Origin: a virus
DNA length: 24,300 bases
IMG/VR virus record: IMGVR_UViG_3300027782_004850
Location: 1-24,300 of that record
Direction: 5' to 3' (one strand)
Under the pieces are notes generated by a model, which was given only the letters and a program-made list of their open reading frames with translations, was not told the origin of the DNA and made no database searches. A program made the translations under genes and the position numbers. Shown here piece after piece: positions 1 to 8,998 of the stretch (position 1 is its first letter; the number at the start of each line of letters is the position of its first letter).

Positions 1-1955
1 TATGCATCGACACTATAGATATTTATAAACAAAATAGAATTAGATACTTTTCTCCTCAATTACATGATCCAAATTCTCCATATAAATCATTACCTTTTGC
101 TTATCCTATTTCTACTTTGGGCGGGTTTGATGATAGCGGATCATCTTGGGTTCCACCAGCTGGAAGCACAGTTATGCTTCTATTTGAAGCTGGCAATAGG
201 TCGGTAGGTTATTATCTTGGAACAACTTGGTCTAGGGATAGAGGACCAGACGGTGAACATAAGTTTCCTATACCCATACCTGAATATCAAGAGGTTTACG
301 AAGGCAAAAGAAATGGATACCTGTGTGGCCCAAATGATGGATCACAAGTTCTCCCTCCATGGAATACTGAAAACTATAACGGATTTGATATTACCAGCAT
401 TCAAGATTTAGAAAATAGCCCAAATGCATCTAAAAGATTGACCTATCCTAATATTTATGGTTTTAAAACGCCAGAAAAACATATGGTCAAGATGGTAGAT
501 GGAGATGCCAAATGTAATCGTAAATGGAAAAGATTGGAAATCATGTCAGGGAACGGCAACTGGATGATATTCAAGGACGATCATCTTCACTATGCTGGTC
601 AATGGGCTCACCCATATTGTGGGGTTCGTTCTGGAGACACTAGTTGTGTTGAAGGAGTTCCCAATCCTGCACCAAGAAGTGCAGAAGATGTAACATTATT
701 CTCAAATTATGCCAATGTAGATATTATTCCAGATGAAGTTGATATTTTAAATTTTCAAACTAAAAAATCAGAAGATCCTACATGCAAAGGAGCAATAATT
801 GGTGGCAATCCTGATTATCAGGGTAGAAACAAACAAGTTGGATCAAATCCTTTTTTCAAGAATGCAAATGAGTGCCGTCCATACAAAGGACCACAAACAC
901 CTCAGAACAACAGATGCGATTTGCCACAATCTGGTGTTCAGATATTATCAATTTCAGGTCATACGCTTGTTATGGACGATTCTGTAAAAGACCCGCAAGG
1001 CAATATGGACTGGAACAGAAGTCTGAAACCATTCGATTTTGGTTGTACAGACATGTATATGGGCAGAACATACTTGAAATCTGCTACTGGGCATACAATA
1101 GAACTTAACGACCTTGAAAAAGGTGGAGACACTAAACAGACTCGTGGTCCCAATAATGGTATTAGATTGAAGTCTGCTTTAGGAAACGAAATATTTTTAT
1201 GTGATGATTCGGAAGGACCAAACTGCCCATCGCCAGCTACGGAAAATCAAGGTGTTTTAATAAGAAGCACCAGCAACAACATCATCAAAATGTCAGATAA
1301 AGGAAATAAAAGACCAATTCCGTGTCGAAAAGAAGGTGCTGCGCCATTAAACCGTGCGAGTTTTGGTTATATTGTTGTTCGTACAGGATACGGTATGACA
1401 TTGGATTTGGTTGATAATGGCTCACAGGAAAAAACCCAATTTCAATACATGCGGTTGATTTCTCCTCAGAGAGACAACAAGAAGCGTGGGCCACATTTCC
1501 TGTTATTTTCCGAACAACCAACTGGTCCGGGTACAGTTTATTTAAGGGCTGGTGGGAATCTGATTCAGTCAAGCTGTGATAATTCCGTTGAATTTGTTGG
1601 GTATGAACAAAAAGATGGGAAATTTGTCGATAATCCAGCTAGCAAAATTACTTTTGTATCAGACAAAAAATATGAAAATATAAAAGACTATACATACACA
1701 GGTGCCAATAGAGTTATTTATAATGCAGAAAGAGATATAATATTACTATCTGGAAGAGATTATGATTTACCACCTGACAAGAATGGCAAGTCTCAAGGTA
1801 AAGGTCCGGGCTGTTTTCCTGTAGTAGTGTTTGTTCCCGGAAAAAACGGTGGTGGAATATTGAAAATAAGTGACAGAATATTTGCAAGTTGTTCTCCACA
1901 AGCTCCGACTGTATCCATATATAACATGAAACCATATGTTAATGTGAAAAATTAA
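1..1955 (+). CDS. Baseplate hub / tail spike protein, gp5/gpV-like (5' end outside window)
   Basis: This is a partial gene. The reading frame is open from base 3 without a stop, and the residues before the TTG at 117 (RIRYFSPQLHD, then LPFAYPISTLGG) fit the gp5/gpV OB-fold that continues into WVPPAGSTVMLLFEAGN. That TTG is therefore internal and the true start lies upstream. After the OB-fold come a segment of the type TPEKHMVKMVDGD/KDDHLHYAG and a run of imperfect strand repeats near bases 942-1425, such as SATGHTIELND and SALGNEIFLCDD, resembling the beta-helical stem of gp5/VgrG-type spikes. By family analogy it forms the central membrane-piercing spike under the tail tube. No lysozyme domain is visible in this part. 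It is cysteine-rich for a phage spike (14 Cys in the last 612 residues). The next gene starts 8 bases after its stop. The family call is fairly sure; exact domain borders are not. Confidence 0.8.
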   Translation, partial: CIDTIDIYKQNRIRYFSPQLHDPNSPYKSLPFAYPISTLGGFDDSGSSWVPPAGSTVMLLFEAGNRSVGYYLGTTWSRDRGPDGEHKFPIPIPEYQEVYEGKRNGYLCGPNDGSQVLPPWNTENYNGFDITSIQDLENSPNASKRLTYPNIYGFKTPEKHMVKMVDGDAKCNRKWKRLEIMSGNGNWMIFKDDHLHYAGQWAHPYCGVRSGDTSCVEGVPNPAPRSAEDVTLFSNYANVDIIPDEVDILNFQTKKSEDPTCKGAIIGGNPDYQGRNKQVGSNPFFKNANECRPYKGPQTPQNNRCDLPQSGVQILSISGHTLVMDDSVKDPQGNMDWNRSLKPFDFGCTDMYMGRTYLKSATGHTIELNDLEKGGDTKQTRGPNNGIRLKSALGNEIFLCDDSEGPNCPSPATENQGVLIRSTSNNIIKMSDKGNKRPIPCRKEGAAPLNRASFGYIVVRTGYGMTLDLVDNGSQEKTQFQYMRLISPQRDNKKRGPHFLLFSEQPTGPGTVYLRAGGNLIQSSCDNSVEFVGYEQKDGKFVDNPASKITFVSDKKYENIKDYTYTGANRVIYNAERDIILLSGRDYDLPPDKNGKSQGKGPGCFPVVVFVPGKNGGGILKISDRIFASCSPQAPTVSIYNMKPYVNVKN

Positions 1956-1963
1956 GAGGAGTT

Positions 1964-2383
1964 ATGGATTTATTAGCAGCACCATTTCCAATCGTTAAAA
2001 ACCCCCTTGGTCTTTTGGCTCCCGCCACAGGGCTAAGAGGAATCAAGGGGGATTTAATTCAGCTGCTTTTAACAAACCCCGGTGACAGAGTGATGTTGCC
2101 AACCTATGGCACACCATTAAGAAGGCTTGTGTTTGAACCAAATACATCAATGCTTGCTGACAACGCCAAGTCTGTAATCATACAAGCTATAAACCAATGG
2201 GAACCAAGAATTGTTGTTGAATCTATCGATGTTGAAAACAGCGCAGTTAACGCAAATCTTCCTTCTGGAGACCCAAAACAAAACCTTGAGAGTTTTTTGT
2301 ACATAAAAATAAAGTTTAGCACCTTTAATAATATTGATGTAGTTGAAGATTTAACATTGCAAGTACCAATAGGCGAGGCATAA
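1964..2383 (+). CDS. Baseplate wedge protein, gp25/gpW-like
   Basis: This 139-residue protein matches the GPW/gp25 family in length and pattern. It has the segment LLLTNPGDRVMLPTYGTPLR (residues 34-53), then LVFEPN, and the hallmark Glu-Pro-Arg (residues 80-82) inside NQWEPRIVV. In T4 and P2 these proteins are small wedge components that resemble sheath subunits and are thought to seed sheath assembly; that role is assumed here from the family. A strong AGAGGAG lies at 1955-1961, only two bases from the ATG. The gene sits between the spike and gpJ-like genes exactly as W sits between V and J in P2. Its last codons (Gly-Glu-Ala) carry the ribosome-binding sequence of the next gene. Confidence 0.9.
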   Translation: MDLLAAPFPIVKNPLGLLAPATGLRGIKGDLIQLLLTNPGDRVMLPTYGTPLRRLVFEPNTSMLADNAKSVIIQAINQWEPRIVVESIDVENSAVNANLPSGDPKQNLESFLYIKIKFSTFNNIDVVEDLTLQVPIGEA

Positions 2384-2384
2384 G

Positions 2385-3938
2385 ATGGCAGATACATGTC
2401 CTTTTGAAATTCTACCGTATAAGTCTACAAATATACAAAATCGCCCTACGCCAGTAAATCTTAATTATACCAATCAAGATTTTTGGTCCATGAAGGCCAG
2501 ACTTATTAGTTTTATCAAAGAAAGATTTGGAAATGAGTTCAACGACTTTGTTGAATCAAGTCTTGCATTGATGCTTATAGAAAACTGGTCTTTTATAGCC
2601 GACACTTTATCTTTCAAAATCGATCAAATAGCCAATGAAGTTTTTATTGATACAGTAACGGAAATCGAAAACGCATTTAGGCTTGCCAAACTAGTTGGCT
2701 ACCAGCCCATGCCACCGATTGCCAGCAAATGTATGTGGACAGCAAGAATCAATGCTCCTCAAAACATTGACTTGGTAATTCCAACACCTTTCGATGTAAA
2801 CCTAGTCAATAATGGTGCTGGCATAAATTTTGAGCTTTTCCCAGCAGATGTTTTCAATAGACCAATTTTAGATCAAGATATTGTTATACCTGCTGGAGCT
2901 ATCACTAATTCAAACATAGTTGGAGTTGAAGGCCAGACATTTACAGATACATTTGTTGGAACAGGAGAGATTAATCAAAACAGTCTTCTCAATTTCAGAC
3001 CTGTTTTAATGGATTCAATTAGGGTTAATGTTGATGGCCAAAGATGGGAGCAAGTACCATTCTTTACGGACTCCCAGCCAAGACGAGAATACCGCATAGA
3101 ATATACATCCGATTACAGCGTTTTTGTTATTTTCGGCAACAATCGTGCGGGTCTTATACCTCCAGCTGGTGCTGTAATCACCGTAACATATCGTGTTGGA
3201 GGTGGAACAAATGGTAACATAGTAACTAATTTTGCCAATGTTGAAATCCTAATACCAATTGAAGGACAAGATTTTAGTGTGCTGGTAAGCCTAAGTAACT
3301 ATACCCGTGGTGAATTTGGATACAATGGTGACACAGTAGAAGATATTAGAAGAAAACTTCCTAATTACAATAGAACTCAGGACAGGGCTGTAACCGGGGG
3401 TGATTACAAGACCTTGTGCGATAATTTTGTTACTCCCTACAACGGAATCATGGGCAAATCTATTGCTGCTTTAAGACACAACGGGTGCGCTGCTAATATT
3501 GTGGACATATATGTTTTAGTCAAGGAAGGAGACAATGGGCTGACCTTGGCTTCATCTCAATTCAAAGCGGAGCTTACAGACTTTATTAACACAAAGAAAA
3601 TGCTCACAGATTTTATCTGCATTAAAGACGGAGTTGTAGTCCTTACGAGTGTTTCCATAGATGTTGTTTTAGACAAATACTACAGGACATTTGAAGAAAA
3701 TATCAAGGCTAAAATAGAAAGAAATCTCACAGTATTTTTCAATTTGAATAACTGGGATTACGGTCAAATTTTAAGAAGTACTGATATTATAAAAGCTTTG
3801 TCTACTATCCCTGAGCCTTACCGATATGAGGTAAACTTAACAACTTCTGATCCTAATAATAGTGGTTCACAAGTTACAACCAAGTTTTACGAAATAATAA
3901 GACCGGACAGCACCCAGATAGATTTCCAGTATGAGTAA
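2385..3938 (+). CDS. Baseplate wedge protein, gp6/gpJ-like (Baseplate_J family)
   Basis: The 517-residue protein carries the marks of the gpJ/gp6 family: an N-terminal helical region (about residues 33-110, with SSLALMLIENWSFIADTLS and the FRLAKLVGYQP turn), the FGNNRAGLIPPAGAVITVTY plus GGGTNGN core (residues 250-278), and DRAVTGGDY (333-341) preceding the C-terminal alpha/beta part. In contractile phages this protein forms the wedge dimer ring that surrounds the hub and opens on triggering; the function is taken from the family. The start follows GCGAGG (2373-2378) with a 6-base spacer. Only one base separates it from the gp25-like stop. It is followed after 9 bases by the gpI-like gene, keeping W-J-I order. 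Confidence 0.9.
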   Translation: MADTCPFEILPYKSTNIQNRPTPVNLNYTNQDFWSMKARLISFIKERFGNEFNDFVESSLALMLIENWSFIADTLSFKIDQIANEVFIDTVTEIENAFRLAKLVGYQPMPPIASKCMWTARINAPQNIDLVIPTPFDVNLVNNGAGINFELFPADVFNRPILDQDIVIPAGAITNSNIVGVEGQTFTDTFVGTGEINQNSLLNFRPVLMDSIRVNVDGQRWEQVPFFTDSQPRREYRIEYTSDYSVFVIFGNNRAGLIPPAGAVITVTYRVGGGTNGNIVTNFANVEILIPIEGQDFSVLVSLSNYTRGEFGYNGDTVEDIRRKLPNYNRTQDRAVTGGDYKTLCDNFVTPYNGIMGKSIAALRHNGCAANIVDIYVLVKEGDNGLTLASSQFKAELTDFINTKKMLTDFICIKDGVVVLTSVSIDVVLDKYYRTFEENIKAKIERNLTVFFNLNNWDYGQILRSTDIIKALSTIPEPYRYEVNLTTSDPNNSGSQVTTKFYEIIRPDSTQIDFQYE

Positions 3939-3947
3939 CGAGGAGTA

Positions 3948-6900
3948 ATGTCAATTTTATATTACAACAATCCGAAGGTAACTGACCAGATTGAATTTGA
4001 TTTTTATACGCCTGATGCAGATGGGTGCTTCTTTGCTGATCCATATGCCGTAGAAAACATAAAAGTCTACTTTGTAGAAAGAAATCTAAATGGTGTTAAA
4101 AACACATTGAATTTGGTTGATCAGTTTGATGTAGTAAAACAAAAAGAGTATCTGGATGCACAACAACTTGCTTGTGACTATCCTACTGAAACAAACATAG
4201 CAAATGCCTTTAAATTAAAAAAACAGTTTGAAGCAACAAGTATTTTTAACAGCACTTGGTATACCCAAGCAAATGTGATTTTTAATGTAGGGAATGCTAT
4301 ATCACCAATATGGACAGCAGCTGGCCCAAACACAGATTCAATTATTTCCAAAATTACTGGAGTAGCAGGTTCAATACAAAATGGTCACTTTAAATTTGTC
4401 TGGTCTCCAAACGGAACAATTAGAGAAGGCGACTTTTATCTTTGTTGGACTTGGGCTCCAAACCTTGCTGGAGATAGATTTTCTAACTACTTGCATTTTT
4501 ATGTTAACAGTAATATATCAAACGAAGTAACCAGTCCTGCACATGTTATTGATCCAAGTAAGTACAAAAATATTCTAGATTCATATCTTCCAGAAATGTA
4601 TAAGATGTCATATGCAAATAATGACTTGACTGTTCCTACGCTTGATCGATTGAACTATTCTATTGGGGACGGATTTACCGTATTAGATAATCTTGGAATA
4701 CAACTTGTTGACATTACAGATGCAAATGCAACTCAGGAACCAATATTAGGTCATTTGGCTAGTTTCTTCGGAATGCCTCTCAGATCATCTGATGTAACTT
4801 TATGGCGTAGACAAATAAAAACAGCTATCCCATTATGCAAGAAAAAAGGAACATTAGAGGGCTTGAGAGAAGCTCTTTCCAATGCAGGCATAGGTCTTCT
4901 AAATTACTCGCAGCTATGGCAATGTAGAACAAGTGCAGTCTTTACAGAGACATTTGAGTTTAACGGAAGCTACAGTTTTATCTTATCAAATGTTTCTTTG
5001 GACCCAACCAATCCAACATATACTCCTTTCTTCAGTTTAGAAAAAAGAAATCCATTTGATACCGTTGACACAAGTTATCAGACAGAAAGCTTGTCTAACA
5101 TAACAATATCTACCAGCGGTGGTGTAAGCACCATGGAATGGACTGGTGCAGAGTTAGAATACGATCATTCTACTGAAGTTGGAGAAGTAATCAAAATTAC
5201 TTATCTTCTTTATTTGCCTACAGGTGGCGATTTAACAAAATATAATATTATAAAAGATTTACCTTTAGCTGATTTAAGAGATGATAGAAACTTTAAATAT
5301 CCACCCAAAGACTGGAATACAAAGGTAATATCAGAAGACAATTCAGATTTCAGCACAGTTGTAACGCAAAAAAATCCTTTTGTTGATTATCTGTATTTTG
5401 GAAAAGTAAGAACAAAATTCCCATATTCAGAAAATGTTTACAACATGGATGAATATAACGGCTCATTGAGAGATTCTCAAAGACCTTGTGATATCGACAA
5501 AAATTTCATTGAGCCTTGTAGCAATGGTATAAGTGCTAAATTTTCTTTAGATGTAGAAATTAGTAATTTATCAGATGACAGAATTACAGAGTGCCAAAGT
5601 ATCACAAATGAATTTACTCCAATGCACTCAATATTGCATACTTTAAACTTTACTGGTAAATTTGAAGACATTATCTTGCCTCCAATAGAACAATATGAAG
5701 CATTGGTGCAATACAATCAGGAAGAATATTGCATAGCTGGTATGGCTCAATATGTTTTTAATAGAGCCATGTACTTAGGATTGAATCAAAATGCAGTTTA
5801 CAGGAATGAACTGGCAACACAATGGACTTGGGATATAATTGAAGGAACACAAGCATTCAATCAAGCTATTACACTTTTTTGCTCTGATGTTAACTTCCAG
5901 ACCTTGGGAGTTAGAAATATTGATACCGAGACATTGTTGGAAGTACTGTCTCCGTCTCCGAATTCAGGGGAATATCATGTCCAGAATCCGAATTCAAGCT
6001 ACATAGATGTTTCGCAAACCATACCAGTTAATGAGAGTCCAAGTTTAAATAAATCTACTTTCACATTCAGATTGTCAAACATTAATTTAGCTGATTCAAA
6101 TTTTACAGCTGTTCAAGCAAACATGTACAAATTGAGTGACACCACAGTTACGCTAAGTGACTATGCAATCAAGACAATTTGGGATGTTAATAATGGATAT
6201 GCTGCTCAGGCTTGGCAAGTTATTTTGCCTACAGGAACATACGACATTTTAGATATGCATGATGATGTTTTAATCATCGACAATAATGGAACATTGAGCA
6301 ACACCTCGGCTACAGGAGTAACTTGGTCTTTGATAAGCCCAACAGCTACTGAATTAACATCCAACTATGGAGATTATGTTGTTGAAATATATGGAAAAAT
6401 TACTCTTGACCCAAGCCTTAACTATAACAATGTTAATAGCATAATAGATGGAAATGGCTATTTTTATCTAGACTCATCATCTGATCAATTCAAGTTCTAT
6501 AGTTATGTTGATGGTGATAACCAATCATTCTTGGTATATGATTGGAACGGTGGTGCAGGAACAATAGCTGGCAAAATTTTAAAACGCCTTGTAGATGGAA
6601 AAACTGGCAATTTTGGCTATAGGGGCATGATGATTAGAGCTTTGCCCGGATGGCCGGTTTTTGACGATCCTGCTAGTGCTGTAGTTGACAACAACAATTT
6701 CATTTGGAATTACTTGGTTGCACAATATTTTGTTGCTGTTCCAAAACTATATGCAATTACTGAAGTTATGACAATTGGTCCTGATAATTATTGGGTTCTG
6801 GATGGGGCTTTGATTGATTATGGAGTAGCAGCAGGAACTCCGACAACTTTTCAAATTTTTAGATATTCAAAAGAATCCATACAATTATTTGGAGAACAAC

Positions 6901-7094
6901 TTTACGATGTGAGTCGTTTGGGACAAGAAATTTATGATTATGCTGTAGATTACTCCTTTAGCATGATGGAAAGGAAATCAAGACTTGCCATGAAACAAGA
7001 AGAACCAGCAGTAAAAGATAACATAACGCCACAGGAATTCATAAATATAAAAATAGAATATGCAGACGGTCGTATTGAAACAGGAGAGATATAA
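3948..7094 (+). CDS. Large baseplate protein with a gpI-type (Tail_P2_I) domain
   Basis: The protein has 1048 residues. Residues 1-190 look like a beta-rich domain ending in FVWSPNGTIREGDFYLCWTW and HFYVNSN. Residues about 205-320 resemble P2 gpI: ILDSYLPEMYKM, then LASFFGMP, WRRQIKTAIPLCKKKGTLEG and REALSNAGI. P2 gpI itself is under 200 residues, so roughly 700 residues of unrecognised, probably beta-rich sequence have been added after the domain. gpI joins the baseplate to tail fibres in P2-like phages, and the position right after the gpJ-like gene fits that. The C-terminal 90 residues look helical (YDVSRLGQEIYDYAVDYS). The start follows AGGAG (3941-3945). The stop overlaps the next start by one base. 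Baseplate membership is well supported; the role of the long C-terminal part is unknown. Confidence 0.75.
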   Translation: MSILYYNNPKVTDQIEFDFYTPDADGCFFADPYAVENIKVYFVERNLNGVKNTLNLVDQFDVVKQKEYLDAQQLACDYPTETNIANAFKLKKQFEATSIFNSTWYTQANVIFNVGNAISPIWTAAGPNTDSIISKITGVAGSIQNGHFKFVWSPNGTIREGDFYLCWTWAPNLAGDRFSNYLHFYVNSNISNEVTSPAHVIDPSKYKNILDSYLPEMYKMSYANNDLTVPTLDRLNYSIGDGFTVLDNLGIQLVDITDANATQEPILGHLASFFGMPLRSSDVTLWRRQIKTAIPLCKKKGTLEGLREALSNAGIGLLNYSQLWQCRTSAVFTETFEFNGSYSFILSNVSLDPTNPTYTPFFSLEKRNPFDTVDTSYQTESLSNITISTSGGVSTMEWTGAELEYDHSTEVGEVIKITYLLYLPTGGDLTKYNIIKDLPLADLRDDRNFKYPPKDWNTKVISEDNSDFSTVVTQKNPFVDYLYFGKVRTKFPYSENVYNMDEYNGSLRDSQRPCDIDKNFIEPCSNGISAKFSLDVEISNLSDDRITECQSITNEFTPMHSILHTLNFTGKFEDIILPPIEQYEALVQYNQEEYCIAGMAQYVFNRAMYLGLNQNAVYRNELATQWTWDIIEGTQAFNQAITLFCSDVNFQTLGVRNIDTETLLEVLSPSPNSGEYHVQNPNSSYIDVSQTIPVNESPSLNKSTFTFRLSNINLADSNFTAVQANMYKLSDTTVTLSDYAIKTIWDVNNGYAAQAWQVILPTGTYDILDMHDDVLIIDNNGTLSNTSATGVTWSLISPTATELTSNYGDYVVEIYGKITLDPSLNYNNVNSIIDGNGYFYLDSSSDQFKFYSYVDGDNQSFLVYDWNGGAGTIAGKILKRLVDGKTGNFGYRGMMIRALPGWPVFDDPASAVVDNNNFIWNYLVAQYFVAVPKLYAITEVMTIGPDNYWVLDGALIDYGVAAGTPTTFQIFRYSKESIQLFGEQLYDVSRLGQEIYDYAVDYSFSMMERKSRLAMKQEEPAVKDNITPQEFINIKIEYADGRIETGEI

Positions 7095-7573
7095 TGAATT
7101 GCTCAGATAATATCAAAGCCATGGGTTCCATTGATGGCATAATCGAGTACAACAACGGTAAGACATTGAAAATAAGCTGCCCTAATACGGTGCTTATTTT
7201 AGGCAGAAATGCACTTGTCAATACACTCATTAACAACACCGGAGAGTATCCTAATTTATTTATAAATAGAATGGTCTTTGGTGATGGTGGTGTTGATGGG
7301 ACTGGAACGCCGAAGCTTGTTACCACAAACAGGACTGGCTTGTTTGGAACAGTCAGGGCTACAAAGCCTGTAGTTTCAACAGCAAACCCTGATAATTCAA
7401 CGCAAGCTATTTTCACATCAGTTTTAACTTACGATGATGGAAATGGGTATAGTTTAAGTGAAATGGCACTTGTATTAAATAACTCAGATTATTATAGCAT
7501 GGTTACATTTCCCCCAATAACCAAAAGCAGTAGCATGCAGATTACATGGAACTGGAGCCTTAGTTTTGTATGA
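7094..7573 (+). CDS. Putative tail/baseplate structural protein, 159 aa
   Basis: This small gene is translationally coupled to the gpI-like gene (TAATG overlap, AGGAGAG at 7082-7088). The product has no signal peptide or membrane segment. The pattern NALVNTLINN, then INRMVFGDGG, a variable loop, and a C-terminal SLSEMALVLNN followed by FPPITKSSSMQITWNWSLSF resembles small beta-sandwich proteins encoded next to phage tail fibres. I recognise the style rather than a named family, so a structural or fibre-attachment role is inferred from sequence type and from position between gpI-like and fibre-like genes. The alternative is a minor accessory protein specific to this phage group. Confidence 0.55.
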   Translation: MNCSDNIKAMGSIDGIIEYNNGKTLKISCPNTVLILGRNALVNTLINNTGEYPNLFINRMVFGDGGVDGTGTPKLVTTNRTGLFGTVRATKPVVSTANPDNSTQAIFTSVLTYDDGNGYSLSEMALVLNNSDYYSMVTFPPITKSSSMQITWNWSLSFV

Positions 7574-7605
7574 TCTAAATTTTAATATTAGGAAGTGAAC
7601 ATATT

Positions 7606-8454
7606 ATGCCAGATATAAACAATATTAGTGTGCCTAGATATCAACCTAGCCAACCATACCATTATGTGTATGACAATCTACCAATTGATGCAATTGTTGC
7701 TAGAGAAGACTTAATAAATACTGCTGTTGATGCCAACACAGCAGCAATAGCTGCCACATATGGCACGGCTGGAAGTTTAGCAGGCAGATTAAACCAATCT
7801 TTAGAACTAAATGGTGATCTTAAACCTGCTGCTGTGAACACTTCTTTGCATAATATTGGTGCTCATGCGGATGGCAGCTTTACAGTTGCTTCTGGAGAAC
7901 TTTCAGCTTACCAAGCGGATTATCCTTTAGTCACAAATCCAGTTCCATTCGTAAGGATGTTGGAAGCAGAGCGTGAAAAACTAGCTCTAATAGCTGATAG
8001 TGCTACAAGTGTAAGCATAGATTTTCCTAATGCATCGCCATCTCCATTAAGTTTTAATAATGGCACAATAAGTTTTGAGGACTCAACCACAATTACTTGG
8101 ACATCAAATGGTGGGCAAGCAGTTCGTGCTGATGTTGTTTCAAGTTTGGCAAATGCACATCAACATTATGACAACATAGTTCCTGCTAGCGTATCGCTTA
8201 CACCTGATTATCAAAATTATTATACAGCATCACCAACAGCACTTGTGTACACATCTGGCTCTTTGAAAGTCTATGTCAACGGTGTAAGACTGCCTTTAAA
8301 CCCAACGCCAGCATACTATATTCCCTCTGCCGACCCATTGACATCTTGGACATTAAACCAATTCGCAGAAAATGTTGGGTCTGATGGATTTTCTTTGTTG
8401 AATCCAATCACCGCAAATGATATTATCGTGATTGATTTTGAAGTTCCTCTTTAA
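7606..8454 (+). CDS. Putative tail fibre or baseplate-decorating protein, 282 aa
   Basis: The start is ATG 7606 with AGGAAG at 7590-7595. The N-terminal half is polar, with a short helical stretch rich in Ala and Asn (residues about 35-60, TAVDANTAAIAATYGTAGSL). It is followed by a segment with SLHNIGAHADGSF and then a C-terminal domain around SLKVYVNGVRLPLNP, a strand pattern often seen in phage fibre tips. It ends with a beta-strand (DIIVIDFEVPL). No enzymatic motif is visible. The 32-base gap before it contains no recognisable promoter or terminator. The assignment as a fibre or decoration protein is an inference from composition, the VYVNG motif and neighbourhood. Confidence 0.5.
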   Translation: MPDINNISVPRYQPSQPYHYVYDNLPIDAIVAREDLINTAVDANTAAIAATYGTAGSLAGRLNQSLELNGDLKPAAVNTSLHNIGAHADGSFTVASGELSAYQADYPLVTNPVPFVRMLEAEREKLALIADSATSVSIDFPNASPSPLSFNNGTISFEDSTTITWTSNGGQAVRADVVSSLANAHQHYDNIVPASVSLTPDYQNYYTASPTALVYTSGSLKVYVNGVRLPLNPTPAYYIPSADPLTSWTLNQFAENVGSDGFSLLNPITANDIIVIDFEVPL

Positions 8455-8460
8455 TTCTCT

Positions 8461-8991
8461 GTGAGCACACCAATGCTTTATGTTTCCAAATCAATTGATA
8501 TGGAAATTTGTATTATTTGTATTGATGGTGATTTTTCCAAAATACGAAAAACACAAAAGAGCGCTTGTTTTCTTACAAAAGACTATAAAGTCTCAGGAGT
8601 AATTCCAGAAAACAGAGAACTAGAACCCATAGACATCAAAATATATAAAGGTAAAAACTGTGTTACATCATTAATTGATGTCGCAATAAAAAATGTTCAA
8701 TCAGATTGGGCTTTTATAGTTTTTGCTGGGTCAGTTATTAAAAAGAAAATTGATCACAAATTATCACATTATATAGAAAATGAAAATGATGTTTTATTTC
8801 CTGTAGTAAACAGGATTTATGATTTCATTCAAGGTTCAATGAATGGTATTTTAATTAATAAATCTTTTTATGCTAAGGTTGGTGAATTTGGGTCTGGAAA
8901 TAATTTGCAAGATACTAAAATATTATGGGCTGATCGGGCTTTACAAAACGGTGTGAAATTTAAAGCGATTGTTGGCGCTTGCAATATATGA
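8461..8991 (+). CDS. Degenerate GT-A glycosyltransferase-like protein
   Basis: The frame opens with GTG 8461. ATG 8473 is an equally good start because GTGAG at 8461-8465 would then act as its ribosome-binding site; ATG 8500 is also possible. The fold-level pattern resembles family-2 (GT-A) glycosyltransferases: an early strand MEICIICIDGDF, a central NVQSDWAFIVFAGSVI where active enzymes usually have an acidic DxD-type metal site, and a late segment NGILINKSFYAKVGEFG followed by QDTKILWADRALQNGVKF, like the acceptor-side region. The DxD is not seen (Phe-Ala-Gly-Ser instead), so activity is doubtful. At 176 residues it is also shorter than usual. It may be a binding or structural remnant, or a distant enzyme. 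The glycosyltransferase link is tentative. Confidence 0.4.
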   Translation: MSTPMLYVSKSIDMEICIICIDGDFSKIRKTQKSACFLTKDYKVSGVIPENRELEPIDIKIYKGKNCVTSLIDVAIKNVQSDWAFIVFAGSVIKKKIDHKLSHYIENENDVLFPVVNRIYDFIQGSMNGILINKSFYAKVGEFGSGNNLQDTKILWADRALQNGVKFKAIVGACNI

Positions 8992-8993
8992 GG
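8990..8993 (+). promoter_or_regulatory. Ribosome-binding site that fixes the start at 8999
   Basis: GAGG at 8990-8993 lies five bases before ATG 8999. This favours 8999 over the earlier in-frame TTG at 8969, which would overlap the upstream gene by 23 bases and has no ribosome-binding sequence. Confidence 0.6.
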
Positions 8994-8998
8994 TTTTA

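Noticed and set aside
117-119. TTG 117 as start codon of the spike gene
   Set aside because: The frame is open to the window edge and the residues before 117 continue the OB-fold pattern, so the gene starts upstream of the window.
7574-7605. Terminator or promoter in the 32-base gap before the 282-aa gene
   Set aside because: No stem-loop with a T-run is visible and nothing fits a convincing promoter; only a ribosome-binding site is supported.
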